DNA from: Neorhizobium sp. NCHU2750
GTDB taxonomy: Bacteria; Pseudomonadota; Alphaproteobacteria; Rhizobiales; Rhizobiaceae
DNA length: 64,000 nt
NCBI RefSeq assembly: GCF_003597675.1
Contig: NZ_CP030829.1
Span: forward strand, 124,001-188,000
Direction: 5' to 3'
The notes under the pieces were generated by a model, which worked only from the letters and a program-made list of their open reading frames with translations, was not told where the DNA came from and searched no databases. The translations under genes and the position numbers were made by a program. Shown here in pieces: positions 18,298 to 28,436 of the stretch. Positions within the stretch are counted from its first letter, which is position 1, and every line of letters starts with the position of its first letter.

Positions 18298-19722
18298 ATG
18301 AAACGCTGGTACCGCAGCCTCGTCGGGCAGCTGATCGTGTCGCTCATCCTGACGGTATTCGTTTCGCAGGTTCTTGCTTTCGGCCTTATCTGGCACGACA
18401 GGATCAAGTCGTACAAGGAGAACGCCGAAAGCGATTTCTTCAACCGGACGAAGATCCTGTCAAAGCTGCTGGTCACCGTGCCGCCCGAACTGCGTGACGG
18501 CGTGGCGGCTGCCGGCGCGGGCGAGCGCACGCGCTTCTGGATTTCAGAACATTCGCCGATTGAGGATACGCAATGGAGCAGCAAGCTCGTCAAGGCCGCG
18601 AGCCAGACGCTGTCGAACAGCGGCCCCATGCACGATACCGCCTATCAGATGGTGGCCAAGGCGAATCTCGACTGGCATTCCCGTAACGGCGACCTGCCAC
18701 TCTCCGCTGCCGTCGTGATGAGAACCGATTTTCCGCAGGATTCAGGGGTTGGTGTTTCCGTCAGGATCAGCAACGCTGCCTGGCTCAATGCGGTCTACTT
18801 CTCCCCTCTCGGAAACCCGGTTTTTTCTCTGCAATTGCCGGTGACGATCGGCATCGCGTCGGCATTGGTCGTCGTCATGGGCATTGTCATCGCCCTGAGG
18901 ATTGCAAGGCCTCTCCGGCATCTGGCATCGGCGGCCGACGCGATCGGAAGGGGGGATTTCTCGACCGACCTTCCCCGCTCAAGGTCCGATGAAATCCAAC
19001 GGCTCACTTCCGCCTTCGACAATATGCGGACCAGACTTCAGCGCTTCATCGACGATCGAACGTTGCTTGTGGCGGCTGTCGGACATGATCTGCGCACACC
19101 GTTGACCGCGCTGAAACTGCGCGCCGAGCAGATCGAGGACGAAGCCCTCCAGCAAAAGATGATCTACACGATCGACGAGATGCGGGACATCACGGATGCT
19201 GTTCTCACCTTGTCGCGCGAGGGGGCTGACGGCGAGCCAACGCGCGCCGTAGATCTTGCATCATTGATTGCCAGCCTCTGTGACGACCTGAGCGACATCG
19301 GCCTGAGCGTCAACTTCGAGGACGCGCCGCGCATAGATTACAGTTGCCGCCCGGCGGCGTTGCGCCGGGCTATCCGCAATCTGATAGAGAATGCCGTCCG
19401 TTACGCCGGCCATGCCGAGGTTTCGCTTGCATGCGGAGGCGGGGAAATCCTCATTATGGTAAGGGACGAAGGCCCCGGGATCGACCCTTCCAAGCTTTCC
19501 GACGTGTTCATTCCGTTCTTCCGTATCGAGGCTTCCCGTAGTCGCCAGACCGGCGGCGCTGGCCTGGGTCTGTCGATTGCCCGAATGATCATCAGGCAGC
19601 ACGGCGGCGATATCAAACTCACTAACACCGCATCCGGCCTCGAAGCCGCCGTTCATCTTCCAGGCGACATCAGGGATTGCGATGTCCACGCCGGGAATAC
19701 GGCTCTTGCAAAGCCGGTATGA
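18298..19722 (+). CDS. EnvZ-type sensor histidine kinase
   Basis: 474 residues. The first membrane helix is at about 10-32, a periplasmic sensor domain spans about 33-180, and a second helix (VTIGIASALVVVMGIVIAL) leads into HAMP, the H-box GHDLRTPLTALKLRAEQ (His263), an N-box NLIENAVRY and ATP motifs DEGPGID and GAGLGLSI. It partners with the adjoining response regulator (no intergenic gap). The periplasmic domain gives no recognisable ligand fold. Confidence 0.92.
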   Translation: MKRWYRSLVGQLIVSLILTVFVSQVLAFGLIWHDRIKSYKENAESDFFNRTKILSKLLVTVPPELRDGVAAAGAGERTRFWISEHSPIEDTQWSSKLVKAASQTLSNSGPMHDTAYQMVAKANLDWHSRNGDLPLSAAVVMRTDFPQDSGVGVSVRISNAAWLNAVYFSPLGNPVFSLQLPVTIGIASALVVVMGIVIALRIARPLRHLASAADAIGRGDFSTDLPRSRSDEIQRLTSAFDNMRTRLQRFIDDRTLLVAAVGHDLRTPLTALKLRAEQIEDEALQQKMIYTIDEMRDITDAVLTLSREGADGEPTRAVDLASLIASLCDDLSDIGLSVNFEDAPRIDYSCRPAALRRAIRNLIENAVRYAGHAEVSLACGGGEILIMVRDEGPGIDPSKLSDVFIPFFRIEASRSRQTGGAGLGLSIARMIIRQHGGDIKLTNTASGLEAAVHLPGDIRDCDVHAGNTALAKPV

Positions 19723-19800
19723 AACTATTCCGTTTTTATCGTGTCGATTCTGCATTTGCTGAAGTAGTCTGCGGTTGATTTCGATATCGGAACCAATTCA

Positions 19801-20850
<1,050 letters not shown>

Positions 20851-20871
20851 TTTTACAAGTCTGGAGTTTCC

Positions 20872-21738
20872 ATGCCTGCTGCAACGCCCCGCACCGTCTA
20901 TCTCAACGGCACCTTTCTGCCCGAGAACGAAGCCCATATCTCGATCTTCGATCGCGGCTTTCTGTTTGGTGACGGCATCTATGAAGTGACCGCCGTTCTC
21001 GACGGGAAACTGATCGACAGCCCGCTCCATATGGCGCGCCTCGAGCGCAGCGTGCGCGAAATCGGCGGCACCTTGCCGATCTCGACCGACGAGATCGTCG
21101 CAATCGAAAAGCGCCTGATCGAAGACAACAGGCTGACCGAAGGCGTCGTCTACCTGCAGTACACTCGTGGCGCCGAGGACCGTAACTTCCTCTATTCGGA
21201 AAATCTGCAGCCGACGCTGCTTCTCTTTACCCAGGCAAAGACGCTGGAACATGTCGCCGCCGTCGAGAAGGGCCTGAAGGTCAAGGTCGTCCCGGATCAG
21301 CGGTGGGAACGCCGCGATATCAAGACCGTCTGCCTGCTGCCGCAGGTTCTTGCCAAGCGTATCGCCAAGGCAGGAGGCTGCGACGAGGCATGGATGGTCG
21401 AAGACGGGTTCGTGACCGAAGGCGCCTCCTCCACCGCCTATATCATCACCCATGACGACAAGATCATCACCCGCGCCAACGGCAATGCCACGCTGCCGGG
21501 CTGCACGCGTCTTGCCGTGCTGGATCTTGCCCGCGAACAAGGCCTGACCATCGAAGAGCGGCCTTTCACGGTTGCAGAAGCCATGGCCGCGCGCGAAGCC
21601 TGCCTGACCAGCGCTTCCAACTTCATCGTGCCGATCACTGTGATCGACGGAAAGCCGGTTGGCGACGGCAACCCCGGCGCGATGTTCAAGCGCCTGCGCG
21701 TACTCTACATGGAAAATGCCCGCAGAACCGCCGTGTGA
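20872..21738 (+). CDS. D-amino-acid aminotransferase (class IV PLP enzyme)
   Basis: 288 residues, the usual length for bacterial D-alanine/D-amino-acid transaminases. Family motifs: YLNGTFLPENEAHISIFDRG and FGDGIYEV at the N terminus, the PLP lysine in RRDIKTVCLLP (K151), and EDGFVTEGASSTAYI with the PLP-binding glutamate (E183). It converts D-amino acids plus 2-oxoglutarate to 2-oxoacids plus D-glutamate. Branched-chain aminotransferases are related, but the RDIKT context is that of the D-amino-acid group. It is in operon with the P1 aminopeptidase and so would metabolise its product. Confidence 0.87.
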   Translation: MPAATPRTVYLNGTFLPENEAHISIFDRGFLFGDGIYEVTAVLDGKLIDSPLHMARLERSVREIGGTLPISTDEIVAIEKRLIEDNRLTEGVVYLQYTRGAEDRNFLYSENLQPTLLLFTQAKTLEHVAAVEKGLKVKVVPDQRWERRDIKTVCLLPQVLAKRIAKAGGCDEAWMVEDGFVTEGASSTAYIITHDDKIITRANGNATLPGCTRLAVLDLAREQGLTIEERPFTVAEAMAAREACLTSASNFIVPITVIDGKPVGDGNPGAMFKRLRVLYMENARRTAV

Positions 21739-21774
21739 CAGGGTCTGGACGGCCAAAGGACAGATTGGCACAAG

Positions 21775-21816
21775 CGCCGCCGCCTAGACCAGATCCCGGT
21801 CGGCGGCGACCTTTTT
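21775..21816 (+). terminator. Rho-independent terminator after the aminotransferase gene
   Basis: An 8-bp stem (CGCCGCCG 21775-21782; CGGCGGCG 21801-21808), an 18-nt loop, then ACCTTTTT. It separates the P1/D-aminotransferase pair from the next PLP gene, which would then need its own promoter within about 60 bp. Confidence 0.6.
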
Positions 21817-21874
21817 CCCTTTGATGCCGAATAAGATTTCATGCCGCCGATCCTATTGAGATCGGGATATTTTC

Positions 21875-23383
21875 ATGCAGGCAGTCGCGGCGTTCGACGA
21901 TCGTTTCATTGAAGACAGCAAGACAGAGAATGCGCTTGCATCGGTTGCACTGGCCTTGGCGACCGGCGGCGACCGGCGGATATTTGCCGATCCCGTTTCC
22001 GGCCGAAACCGCTATGGAACGCGCGTCACGCCCGCCGAGGCAGAGGTCTCGTTCGCGTCGACAACGGCAAGCAATATTTCCTCAGCCGGCTTCCGTGCAG
22101 CCGGTGAAGCTCTGGCGCGGCTGATTGCGCCCGGTCATCCCGGCATCGCCGGACTAGGCCAATGGTTCCAGGACATCAGACACCGTATGGCCGGCGGTCT
22201 TGGCCTGTCGCAGACCGACATTGTGCTGGCCGCATCCGGCACGGATATCGAGCTCATTGCCATCGCGTTGGTCACGGCTCTTTCCGCTCGCCCGATCACC
22301 AATATCGTCATAGCACCCGACGAGACCGGCAGCGGCGTGCCGCGCGCGGCCACCGGATGCCATTACTCTGATCTTACCGCACTCGGCGACGACGTTCTTG
22401 CCGGGGCGGCAATCGAGAACATGCCGGTCTCCCGGATCGAAACCCGGTCTGTCCCGATCCGGGATGCCATGAGCCGGGCACGCACGGCGCAGGAGATCGA
22501 TGGCGAGGTCATCGATATCGTCGAGCGAGAGCTCAAACGTGGTCGCGATGTACTCGTCCATCTGCTCGATACGTCCAAGACCGGGCTTTCAGGCTTGACG
22601 CGAGATGCCGCGCGGCATGTGGCAAGGCTTGCACCTGGCCGCGTGTGGGTCATCGTCGATGCCTGTCAGTTTCGCTGCTCCTTCGCCACCATCCGGCAGG
22701 ATCTCGCGGACGGTTTCATGGTGGCGATTACCGGCTCGAAATTCCTTGCCGGACCGCCCTTCGCAGGCGCGCTCCTGCTGCCGGCAGCACTTGGTTTCGA
22801 ACTGACGGCGACCGGTGACCTGCCATCCGGCCTGCAGGCCTATTCGGCCGCGCAGGACTGGCCGGCACGGGTGCGCACGGCAATGAAATTTCCCTTCCGT
22901 CAGGAAGCCAATATCGGGCTTGGTCTGCGCTGGGTCGCAGCATTGGAGCATCTCGACGGCCTCAGCGCTATCGAAGACGTGCGGCGGAAAGCGGTGAAGG
23001 AGGCCATTCTCGGTCGGATGCGAGCAAGGGTCGATGCATCGACCAGCATATTCCTGCATCCGGAAGACGACGGCGACCATCTGGCAAGGAGTGCCATTCT
23101 GCCCTTCTCTATCCGCAATCACCCCGGCGGACTAGCGAACTTCGAAAAAGCGCAGGCCATTCACGCGGCCCTGAGAGATGCCGATTGTGGTCCGGTTTGC
23201 CATATAGGGCAGGCGGTACGCCTCGGCGAACGCGCGGTGCTGCGCCTGTCGGTTTCGGCACCGGACGTGATTGGCGTTGCCGGCAGACTGGCGGCAGGCG
23301 GCGATCTGGCCCAGGCGCTGCAACCGCTTGAAGCGCGGCTGGATGTCCTATTCGACAAGCTTGATCGTGTGCTTTCGTCCTAA
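21875..23383 (+). CDS. PLP-dependent fold-type-I enzyme, class-V-like, function unassigned
   Basis: 502 residues. The PLP site is readable: Asp262 in VIVDACQFRC (pyridine-nitrogen ligand) and the Schiff-base lysine K289 in ITGSKFLAGPPFAGALLLP. ASGTDIE (120-126) would be the phosphate-binding segment. The arrangement is like class-V aminotransferases, cysteine desulfurases and kynureninases, but the N-terminal 100 residues and the GSKFLAGPPF context match none of the named subfamilies I know. Its place between a D-amino-acid transaminase and D-peptide hydrolases suggests action on a D- or beta-substituted amino acid (racemase, lyase or transaminase), which is inference. It ends 14 nt from the convergent LysR gene. 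Confidence 0.7.
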   Translation: MQAVAAFDDRFIEDSKTENALASVALALATGGDRRIFADPVSGRNRYGTRVTPAEAEVSFASTTASNISSAGFRAAGEALARLIAPGHPGIAGLGQWFQDIRHRMAGGLGLSQTDIVLAASGTDIELIAIALVTALSARPITNIVIAPDETGSGVPRAATGCHYSDLTALGDDVLAGAAIENMPVSRIETRSVPIRDAMSRARTAQEIDGEVIDIVERELKRGRDVLVHLLDTSKTGLSGLTRDAARHVARLAPGRVWVIVDACQFRCSFATIRQDLADGFMVAITGSKFLAGPPFAGALLLPAALGFELTATGDLPSGLQAYSAAQDWPARVRTAMKFPFRQEANIGLGLRWVAALEHLDGLSAIEDVRRKAVKEAILGRMRARVDASTSIFLHPEDDGDHLARSAILPFSIRNHPGGLANFEKAQAIHAALRDADCGPVCHIGQAVRLGERAVLRLSVSAPDVIGVAGRLAAGGDLAQALQPLEARLDVLFDKLDRVLSS

Positions 23384-23397
23384 TCGTTCCGGCGCGA

Positions 23398-24282
23398 TCA
23401 TGCGCCGGGCAAGAGATCCCAGATCCGCTTGACGATCGGCCTGCGGTTTTCCTTCGACCGGTAGAGCCTGATCTCGACCTGCAGATCCCATTCCGGATCG
23501 GCGGCACGGGTGAGCCGTCCGGCCGCGATCTCGGCAGCGACGAGGCTTTCCGGTATCCAGGCAATTCCCCAGCCCGCCATCACCATGGCCTTGAGCCCGA
23601 CCGAATGGCTGCCGACATGAACCCGTTCGTCGGGGGGCAATCGGTCGGACAGGGCGCCGGCCACCAATTGTCCGAAGAAGGATGTCTTCTGATAGCTGAC
23701 ATGGGCAAAACCCGGTTCGATCCGGTGTTGCGGTCCGCCTTCCGGGGCAGGGGCACTGACCGGTATGATCGTCTCGGCGCCCAGCGTGTGATGTTCGAAC
23801 TGGGGATCGAGCAGCATCGGTACGTGCAGGTTCTGGTAGGTCAGCAGGAAATCGGAATCGCCATCCACCAGCGAATTGAGATTTTCCTCCATGCTGCCGG
23901 AATCGGGGCGCATGTGGGATGTGATCGGCCCGAGTTCATTGCTGAGCCGCGTCAGCCATGCGGGAAAGAATGTGAAGGACAGCGTATGCAGCGCGGTCAG
24001 CGTTACCTTGCGGGCATCGTTGCCGTCTTCGTGCTGCAGGTTGCGGCGAGCGTGATAGAGTCCCTGCAGGGTCTGCTCGGCAACCGGCACGAACCGCTCT
24101 CCGGCCTCGGTCAAGCGTGAGGGGTAGGTGGCGCGATCGATCAGGCTGGTGCCGACCCAGGCTTCCAGCTGCCGGATCCGCCGGCTGAAGGCCGACTGGG
24201 TGACATGACGCTCTTCCGCCGCCTTGGAAAAATTGAGCGTCCCGGCCAAAGCCAGGAAATCCTCAAGCCATTTGACTTCCAC
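23398..24282 (-). CDS. LysR-family transcriptional regulator of the D-peptide locus
   Basis: The start is set at GTG 24282 (MEVKWLEDFLALAGTLNF), where the LysR helix-turn-helix normally begins, with GGAG 6 nt upstream. The frame is open to an ATG at 24351 that would add 23 non-conserved residues. 294 residues: winged helix (about 1-60, SKAAEERHVTQSAFSRRIRQLE) and a periplasmic-binding-like effector domain. It is the last gene of the leftward operon after the D-aminopeptidase gene, and probably autoregulates that operon. Confidence 0.85.
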   Translation of the reverse strand: MEVKWLEDFLALAGTLNFSKAAEERHVTQSAFSRRIRQLEAWVGTSLIDRATYPSRLTEAGERFVPVAEQTLQGLYHARRNLQHEDGNDARKVTLTALHTLSFTFFPAWLTRLSNELGPITSHMRPDSGSMEENLNSLVDGDSDFLLTYQNLHVPMLLDPQFEHHTLGAETIIPVSAPAPEGGPQHRIEPGFAHVSYQKTSFFGQLVAGALSDRLPPDERVHVGSHSVGLKAMVMAGWGIAWIPESLVAAEIAAGRLTRAADPEWDLQVEIRLYRSKENRRPIVKRIWDLLPGA

Positions 24283-24351
24283 CACGAGCTCCAATTCGAG
24301 ACCGACCGCATCAGCCGGTCTTCCTTTGGGACTATTGATGGAAAAATGCAA

Positions 24352-25860
24352 TCATCCGGCGCGGTGATATTCGATCATCCGCGCACGCGACAACACCAGC
24401 TCGACACGCGTATCGGTGAGGACATGCAGGCAAACCCGCTTCGTCCACGGCCCATCCTTCAGCGTGAATAGAAAACGCCCGCCGCCAAGTACTTTGAGCG
24501 GCATGCGGTGTCGGACGGGGCCGACGCCCATGATGACGGTATCGCCATCGATTTCGAACATGGCTCCTTCATCGGAGAACCAGCGGCCGGAAAGCGTGGC
24601 CGGAACCCCCGTATCGACGGCAGGCCGAAGGCGGCGAGCCGGATGACCGATCTGGCCGACAATGGCCTCGCCATCCATTTTCAGGCGCATGGGCGAGGAG
24701 GCGGAGAAGGAGGAAACATAACCGTCTGTGTCTTCGTAGACAGTCTCGTCCGCATCGAGCCAGGTGACGGTCGAGCCCTTGACCTCGGCCCAGAAGGTGC
24801 CGGTCTCGGTGACGTAAAGGCCATCCGTCAGCGCAGAGGAAGGGACGGGCAGGGGAAGGTCGAGGAGCGCTGCCATGCCCTCCTGGGCAATCTTGTTGCC
24901 ATTGGTGTCCTCGCGGTTGGAGACGACGACGAAGCCCAGCCGGTTTTCCCGATCGAGCAGGAAATAGGTCTTGTAGCCGGGATGCGATCCGCCGTGACCG
25001 GTGAACTGCCGGCCGCCCAGAATGGTGCGGCGCAGGCCAAGCCCGTAACCGCTCTCGCGACCGTCCGAGAGCGCACGCGGTGTGGCGAGGCGATCAAGCG
25101 TGCCGTCGAAGGGGGCGTTGCCCGAGAGCAGCAGGCGCAGCCAGTTGGCAAGGCTTGCGGCGCTGCCCGTCATGCTGCCGGAGGCGGAGATATGCAGGCC
25201 GGCGGCGGACAGCTGCCACTTTTCGCCGTCATGCCAATAGCCGGGGACGAGACCGGCAACGGCATCGTTCCAGACATCGGGGGCATCGAGCACCGCACCG
25301 GCCCTGGCGCCCGCATCGCGGATGAAGTCGCGGAAGAACAGGCCCTTGCGCTCAAGCGCTGCCTCGACCAGCCGATAACCCGTATTGGAATAGGAAACCT
25401 CGGTGCCGGCCTCGTAATTCAGGCGTCTCTGACGCGCGAGAAATTCCAGGAGCGGACCAGCCTTGGTCTCGGTATAGACCGAGAGGCCAAGCAGCGACAG
25501 GCATTCGCGCGTGTCCGGCAGGCCGCCGCTCATATCGAGTGCCCGGCCGACGGTGACGCTTGCCATCGGCTCCTGAAGCTTGGGAAGATGCTGGCCGAGC
25601 TTGTCGTCGAGGGAGATGGCCTCGGGATGTAACAGAACCATCGCGCAGAAGGCATGCTTGGTCACCGAGGCGTAGCGAACCACCGTATCGGCGGAGAAGG
25701 GGGCCATGGTCGAGAGGCTCTCGACGCCGCCGACTTCGGCAAAACGGATGCCGCCCGCGTCGAAGCCGATCACGGCACCACCGGGCTCTGCGGCCCCCCA
25801 GCTGCCAGAAAATTTCTTGACGGCCTGTTGCGCCCTGTCCCAATTGGTCGTGATCGACAT
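24352..25860 (-). CDS. Serine hydrolase family S12, D-aminopeptidase (DAP)-like
   Basis: 502 residues from ATG 25860, chosen because CGGAGAAACGAG precedes it; an open frame extends to 25920. The penicillin-recognising enzyme triad is present: SxxK (SVTK, S65-K68), YSN (Y157-N159) and HGG (H289-G291). The C-terminal third forms lipocalin-like beta domains, and total size matches D-stereospecific aminopeptidase of Ochrobactrum (520 aa), unlike simple class C beta-lactamases (about 360-400 aa). No signal peptide is seen, so it should act in the cytoplasm on imported peptides bearing N-terminal D-residues. A general CubicO-type esterase is the alternative. Confidence 0.78.
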   Translation of the reverse strand: MSITTNWDRAQQAVKKFSGSWGAAEPGGAVIGFDAGGIRFAEVGGVESLSTMAPFSADTVVRYASVTKHAFCAMVLLHPEAISLDDKLGQHLPKLQEPMASVTVGRALDMSGGLPDTRECLSLLGLSVYTETKAGPLLEFLARQRRLNYEAGTEVSYSNTGYRLVEAALERKGLFFRDFIRDAGARAGAVLDAPDVWNDAVAGLVPGYWHDGEKWQLSAAGLHISASGSMTGSAASLANWLRLLLSGNAPFDGTLDRLATPRALSDGRESGYGLGLRRTILGGRQFTGHGGSHPGYKTYFLLDRENRLGFVVVSNREDTNGNKIAQEGMAALLDLPLPVPSSALTDGLYVTETGTFWAEVKGSTVTWLDADETVYEDTDGYVSSFSASSPMRLKMDGEAIVGQIGHPARRLRPAVDTGVPATLSGRWFSDEGAMFEIDGDTVIMGVGPVRHRMPLKVLGGGRFLFTLKDGPWTKRVCLHVLTDTRVELVLSRARMIEYHRAG

Positions 25861-25962
25861 CTCGTTTCTCCGAATAGCACCCGAAAACCGGACCCGGGTC
25901 CGCCAACCATCGCCGCACATGTCCGGAACCGCTTGCAGGTATCCGGCCAGTGCGCGCGAGTA

Positions 25963-26706
25963 TCAGGCCGGTTCTTCGAGTTCCACACTCAGACTGCGCA
26001 ACTCGCGAGTGTGAGCGTGATTGACATTGCCGAGCCTCAGGTTCTCGGCGGTGACCTGTTCAACCATGTTGCCATCGATCATCACGCCCACCTCGGTGCA
26101 AAGATGGGTGATGACGCTGAGATTGTGGCTGACCATCACATAGGTGAGGTTCCGCTCTGCCCGCAGATCGGCCAGAAGGTTGAGAATTTCCGCCTGAACC
26201 GACACGTCGAGCGCCGAGGTCGGCTCGTCGAGCAGCAGCACCTCCGGCTCGGCAATCAGCGCGCGGGCAATCGCGACACGCTGGCGCTGGCCACCGGAGA
26301 GTTGGTGCGGATAGCGGAAGCGCGCGGTCTGCGGCAGGGCAACGGCCGACAGCACCTTGGCGATCCGCTCGTCGATATTGTCCATGCCGTGAACGAGCGG
26401 CAGTTCCGACAGGATGCGGTCGATCGTCTGGCGCGGATGCAGCGAGCCGTAGGGGTCCTGGAACACCATCTGCACCTTGCGGAAGAAGGCCGGCGGGCGC
26501 TTCAGCGGGGCGTTCTCGCCGGAAAAGGCGATACGGCCGGACCAGTCGTTGTTGAGGCCGGCCATGGCGCGCAGGACGGTGGATTTGCCCGAGCCGCTTT
26601 CGCCGACGATGCCGAAGCTTGCGCCCTTGGCAACATTGAAGGACACGCCCTTGACGACTTGCTTGTCACCGAAGGAGATGCGCAGGTTGTCGATCTCGAT
26701 CGTCAT
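25963..26706 (-). CDS. Dipeptide/oligopeptide ABC transporter ATPase (DppF type)
   Basis: 247 residues from the ATG at 26706, whose last bases overlap the previous stop codon (ATGA). Walker [10 protein letters not shown] (34-42), signature LSGGQRQRVAIA, Walker [13 protein letters not shown], and VSHNLSV with the switch histidine. The C-terminal oligopeptide extension is short. It pairs with the neighbouring DppD-type ATPase to drive peptide uptake. Confidence 0.9.
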   Translation of the reverse strand: MTIEIDNLRISFGDKQVVKGVSFNVAKGASFGIVGESGSGKSTVLRAMAGLNNDWSGRIAFSGENAPLKRPPAFFRKVQMVFQDPYGSLHPRQTIDRILSELPLVHGMDNIDERIAKVLSAVALPQTARFRYPHQLSGGQRQRVAIARALIAEPEVLLLDEPTSALDVSVQAEILNLLADLRAERNLTYVMVSHNLSVITHLCTEVGVMIDGNMVEQVTAENLRLGNVNHAHTRELRSLSVELEEPA

Positions 26707-27530
26707 TTCAGCCACTCCGGATCACGGGTAAGGACGGGCAGGCGCTCCTTGGGGTGCATCAGCGACGGCATGCAGTTGAGCAGGCCGCGCGTATAGGGAT
26801 GCTGCGCGGAGAGCAGGTCCGACGCCTTCAGTTCTTCCATCACATGGCCGGCATACATGACGGCGACGCGATCGCAGAAATGCGAGACGAGCGGCAGGTC
26901 GTGGCTGATGAGAAGCAGACCCATGCCGCGTTCCGAGACCAGTTCCTCGATGAGGCGCAGGATTTCGGCCTGAACCGTGGCATCAAGCGCCGAAGTCGGT
27001 TCGTCGGCGATCAAGAGTTCCGGATCGGGCGCGAGCATCATGGCGATCATGACGCGCTGGCCCATGCCGCCGGAGACTTCGTGCGGATAGGAGCCTGCTA
27101 CCTTTTTCGGGTCGCGGATCTTTACCTGTTCGAGAAGGTTGATCGCAGCCTCAAGGGCTGCCCGCTTGCTGCCGCCCTTGTGGGTGCGCCATGCTTCGGC
27201 AACCTGGCTGCCGATCGTCTTGACCGGGTTCAGCGAATATTTCGGGTCCTGCAGGATGAAGCCGGCCCGCTTGCCGCGGATCGTGCGCATCTGCTTTTCA
27301 GACGCCGAGCGGATGTCGATGCCATCGAATTCCAGCTTGTCCGCCTCGATGACGGTCTGGGTGGGTAGAAGCTTCATCAGTGCGCGTGCGGTGAGGCTCT
27401 TGCCCGAGCCGCTTTCGCCGACGATGCCGAGCTTTTCGGTGCCGAGCTTCAGCGATACGCCCTTGACTGCCTGATTAAAGCCGGTGCGCGACTTGAAGCC
27501 GATCTTGAGGTTTTGAATATCGACCAGCAT
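26703..27530 (-). CDS. Dipeptide/oligopeptide ABC transporter ATPase (DppD type)
   Basis: 275 residues. Walker A GESGSGKS (38-45), signature [15 protein letters not shown], Walker [13 protein letters not shown], and the peptide-transporter C-terminal segment [14 protein letters not shown]. The signature GGMGQR instead of GGQ(R/Q)QR is usual for DppD/OppD. The gene is coupled on both sides (3-nt gap upstream, 4-nt overlap downstream). Confidence 0.91.
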   Translation of the reverse strand: MLVDIQNLKIGFKSRTGFNQAVKGVSLKLGTEKLGIVGESGSGKSLTARALMKLLPTQTVIEADKLEFDGIDIRSASEKQMRTIRGKRAGFILQDPKYSLNPVKTIGSQVAEAWRTHKGGSKRAALEAAINLLEQVKIRDPKKVAGSYPHEVSGGMGQRVMIAMMLAPDPELLIADEPTSALDATVQAEILRLIEELVSERGMGLLLISHDLPLVSHFCDRVAVMYAGHVMEELKASDLLSAQHPYTRGLLNCMPSLMHPKERLPVLTRDPEWLK

Positions 27531-27533
27531 CCG

Positions 27534-28436
27534 TCAGTTCCCCTTCGGATCCAGCACGTCGCGCAGCGCATCGCCAAGGAAGTTGAAGGCGAGCGAGACG
27601 AGGAAGATGGCAATGCCGGGGATGGCTGCAACCCACCATTGTTCGAAGATGAAACGCTTGGCGGTGGCGATCATCGCACCCCATTCCGGCGAGGGCGGCT
27701 GTGCGCCCATGCCGAGGAAGCCGAGCGACGCGGCGGTGATGATGATCGATGACATGTCGAGCGTGACACGGACGATCAGGGTCGGCACGCAAAGCGGCAG
27801 GATATGGCGGAAGATGATGCGCCAGGATGATGCACCGGTCAGGCGATAGGCGGCGATGAAGTCGCTGCCGCGCACCGTCAGGGTTTCGGCGCGCGCCATG
27901 CGGGCATAGGGCGGCCAAGCGGTAAGCGCGATGGCCAGCACGGCGCTTTCGATACCCGGCGTCAGCGCAGCGACGAAGGCCAGCGCCAGAACGAGGCGCG
28001 GGAAGGCGAGGAAAATGTCGGTGATGCGCATCAGGATCATGTCGACGATGCCGCCGAAATAACCGGCGATGCAGCCGATGGCGAGACCGATCGGCGCAAC
28101 CAGCACGACGACGGCGATGACCATGCCGAGCGTGACGCGGCCACCATAGACGAGACGCGAATAGATATCGCGGCCCAGTTGGTCAGTACCGAACCAGTGC
28201 TGCGCGCTTGGCGCAGCAAGGCGGTTGCCGAGATCCTGGACTGCCGGATCATGGGTGGCGAGCAGCGGCGCAAGGATGGCAATGGCGATAAAGGCGAGAA
28301 TGATCGTCAGGCCGACCATGCCGAGCAGGTTGCCCCGAAGGTTCAGCCAGATGCGATACCGGTTGCCCCAGGCGGCCTGTCGGCGCGAGGACGGGCTTTC
28401 ATCCAACGCCCAGTTTCGGAAGGTGGCGATCATCAT
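27534..28436 (-). CDS. Dipeptide ABC transporter permease (DppC type)
   Basis: 300 residues with the DppC/OppC N-terminal domain (NLRGNLLGMVGLTIILAFIAIAIL), HWFGTDQLGRDIYSRLVYGGR, and a binding-protein-dependent transport domain of about five helices with the EAA loop (ARAETLTVRGSDFIAAYRLTG). It forms a heterodimer with the DppB-type permease, to which it is coupled by ATGA overlap. Confidence 0.92.
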   Translation of the reverse strand: MMIATFRNWALDESPSSRRQAAWGNRYRIWLNLRGNLLGMVGLTIILAFIAIAILAPLLATHDPAVQDLGNRLAAPSAQHWFGTDQLGRDIYSRLVYGGRVTLGMVIAVVVLVAPIGLAIGCIAGYFGGIVDMILMRITDIFLAFPRLVLALAFVAALTPGIESAVLAIALTAWPPYARMARAETLTVRGSDFIAAYRLTGASSWRIIFRHILPLCVPTLIVRVTLDMSSIIITAASLGFLGMGAQPPSPEWGAMIATAKRFIFEQWWVAAIPGIAIFLVSLAFNFLGDALRDVLDPKGN

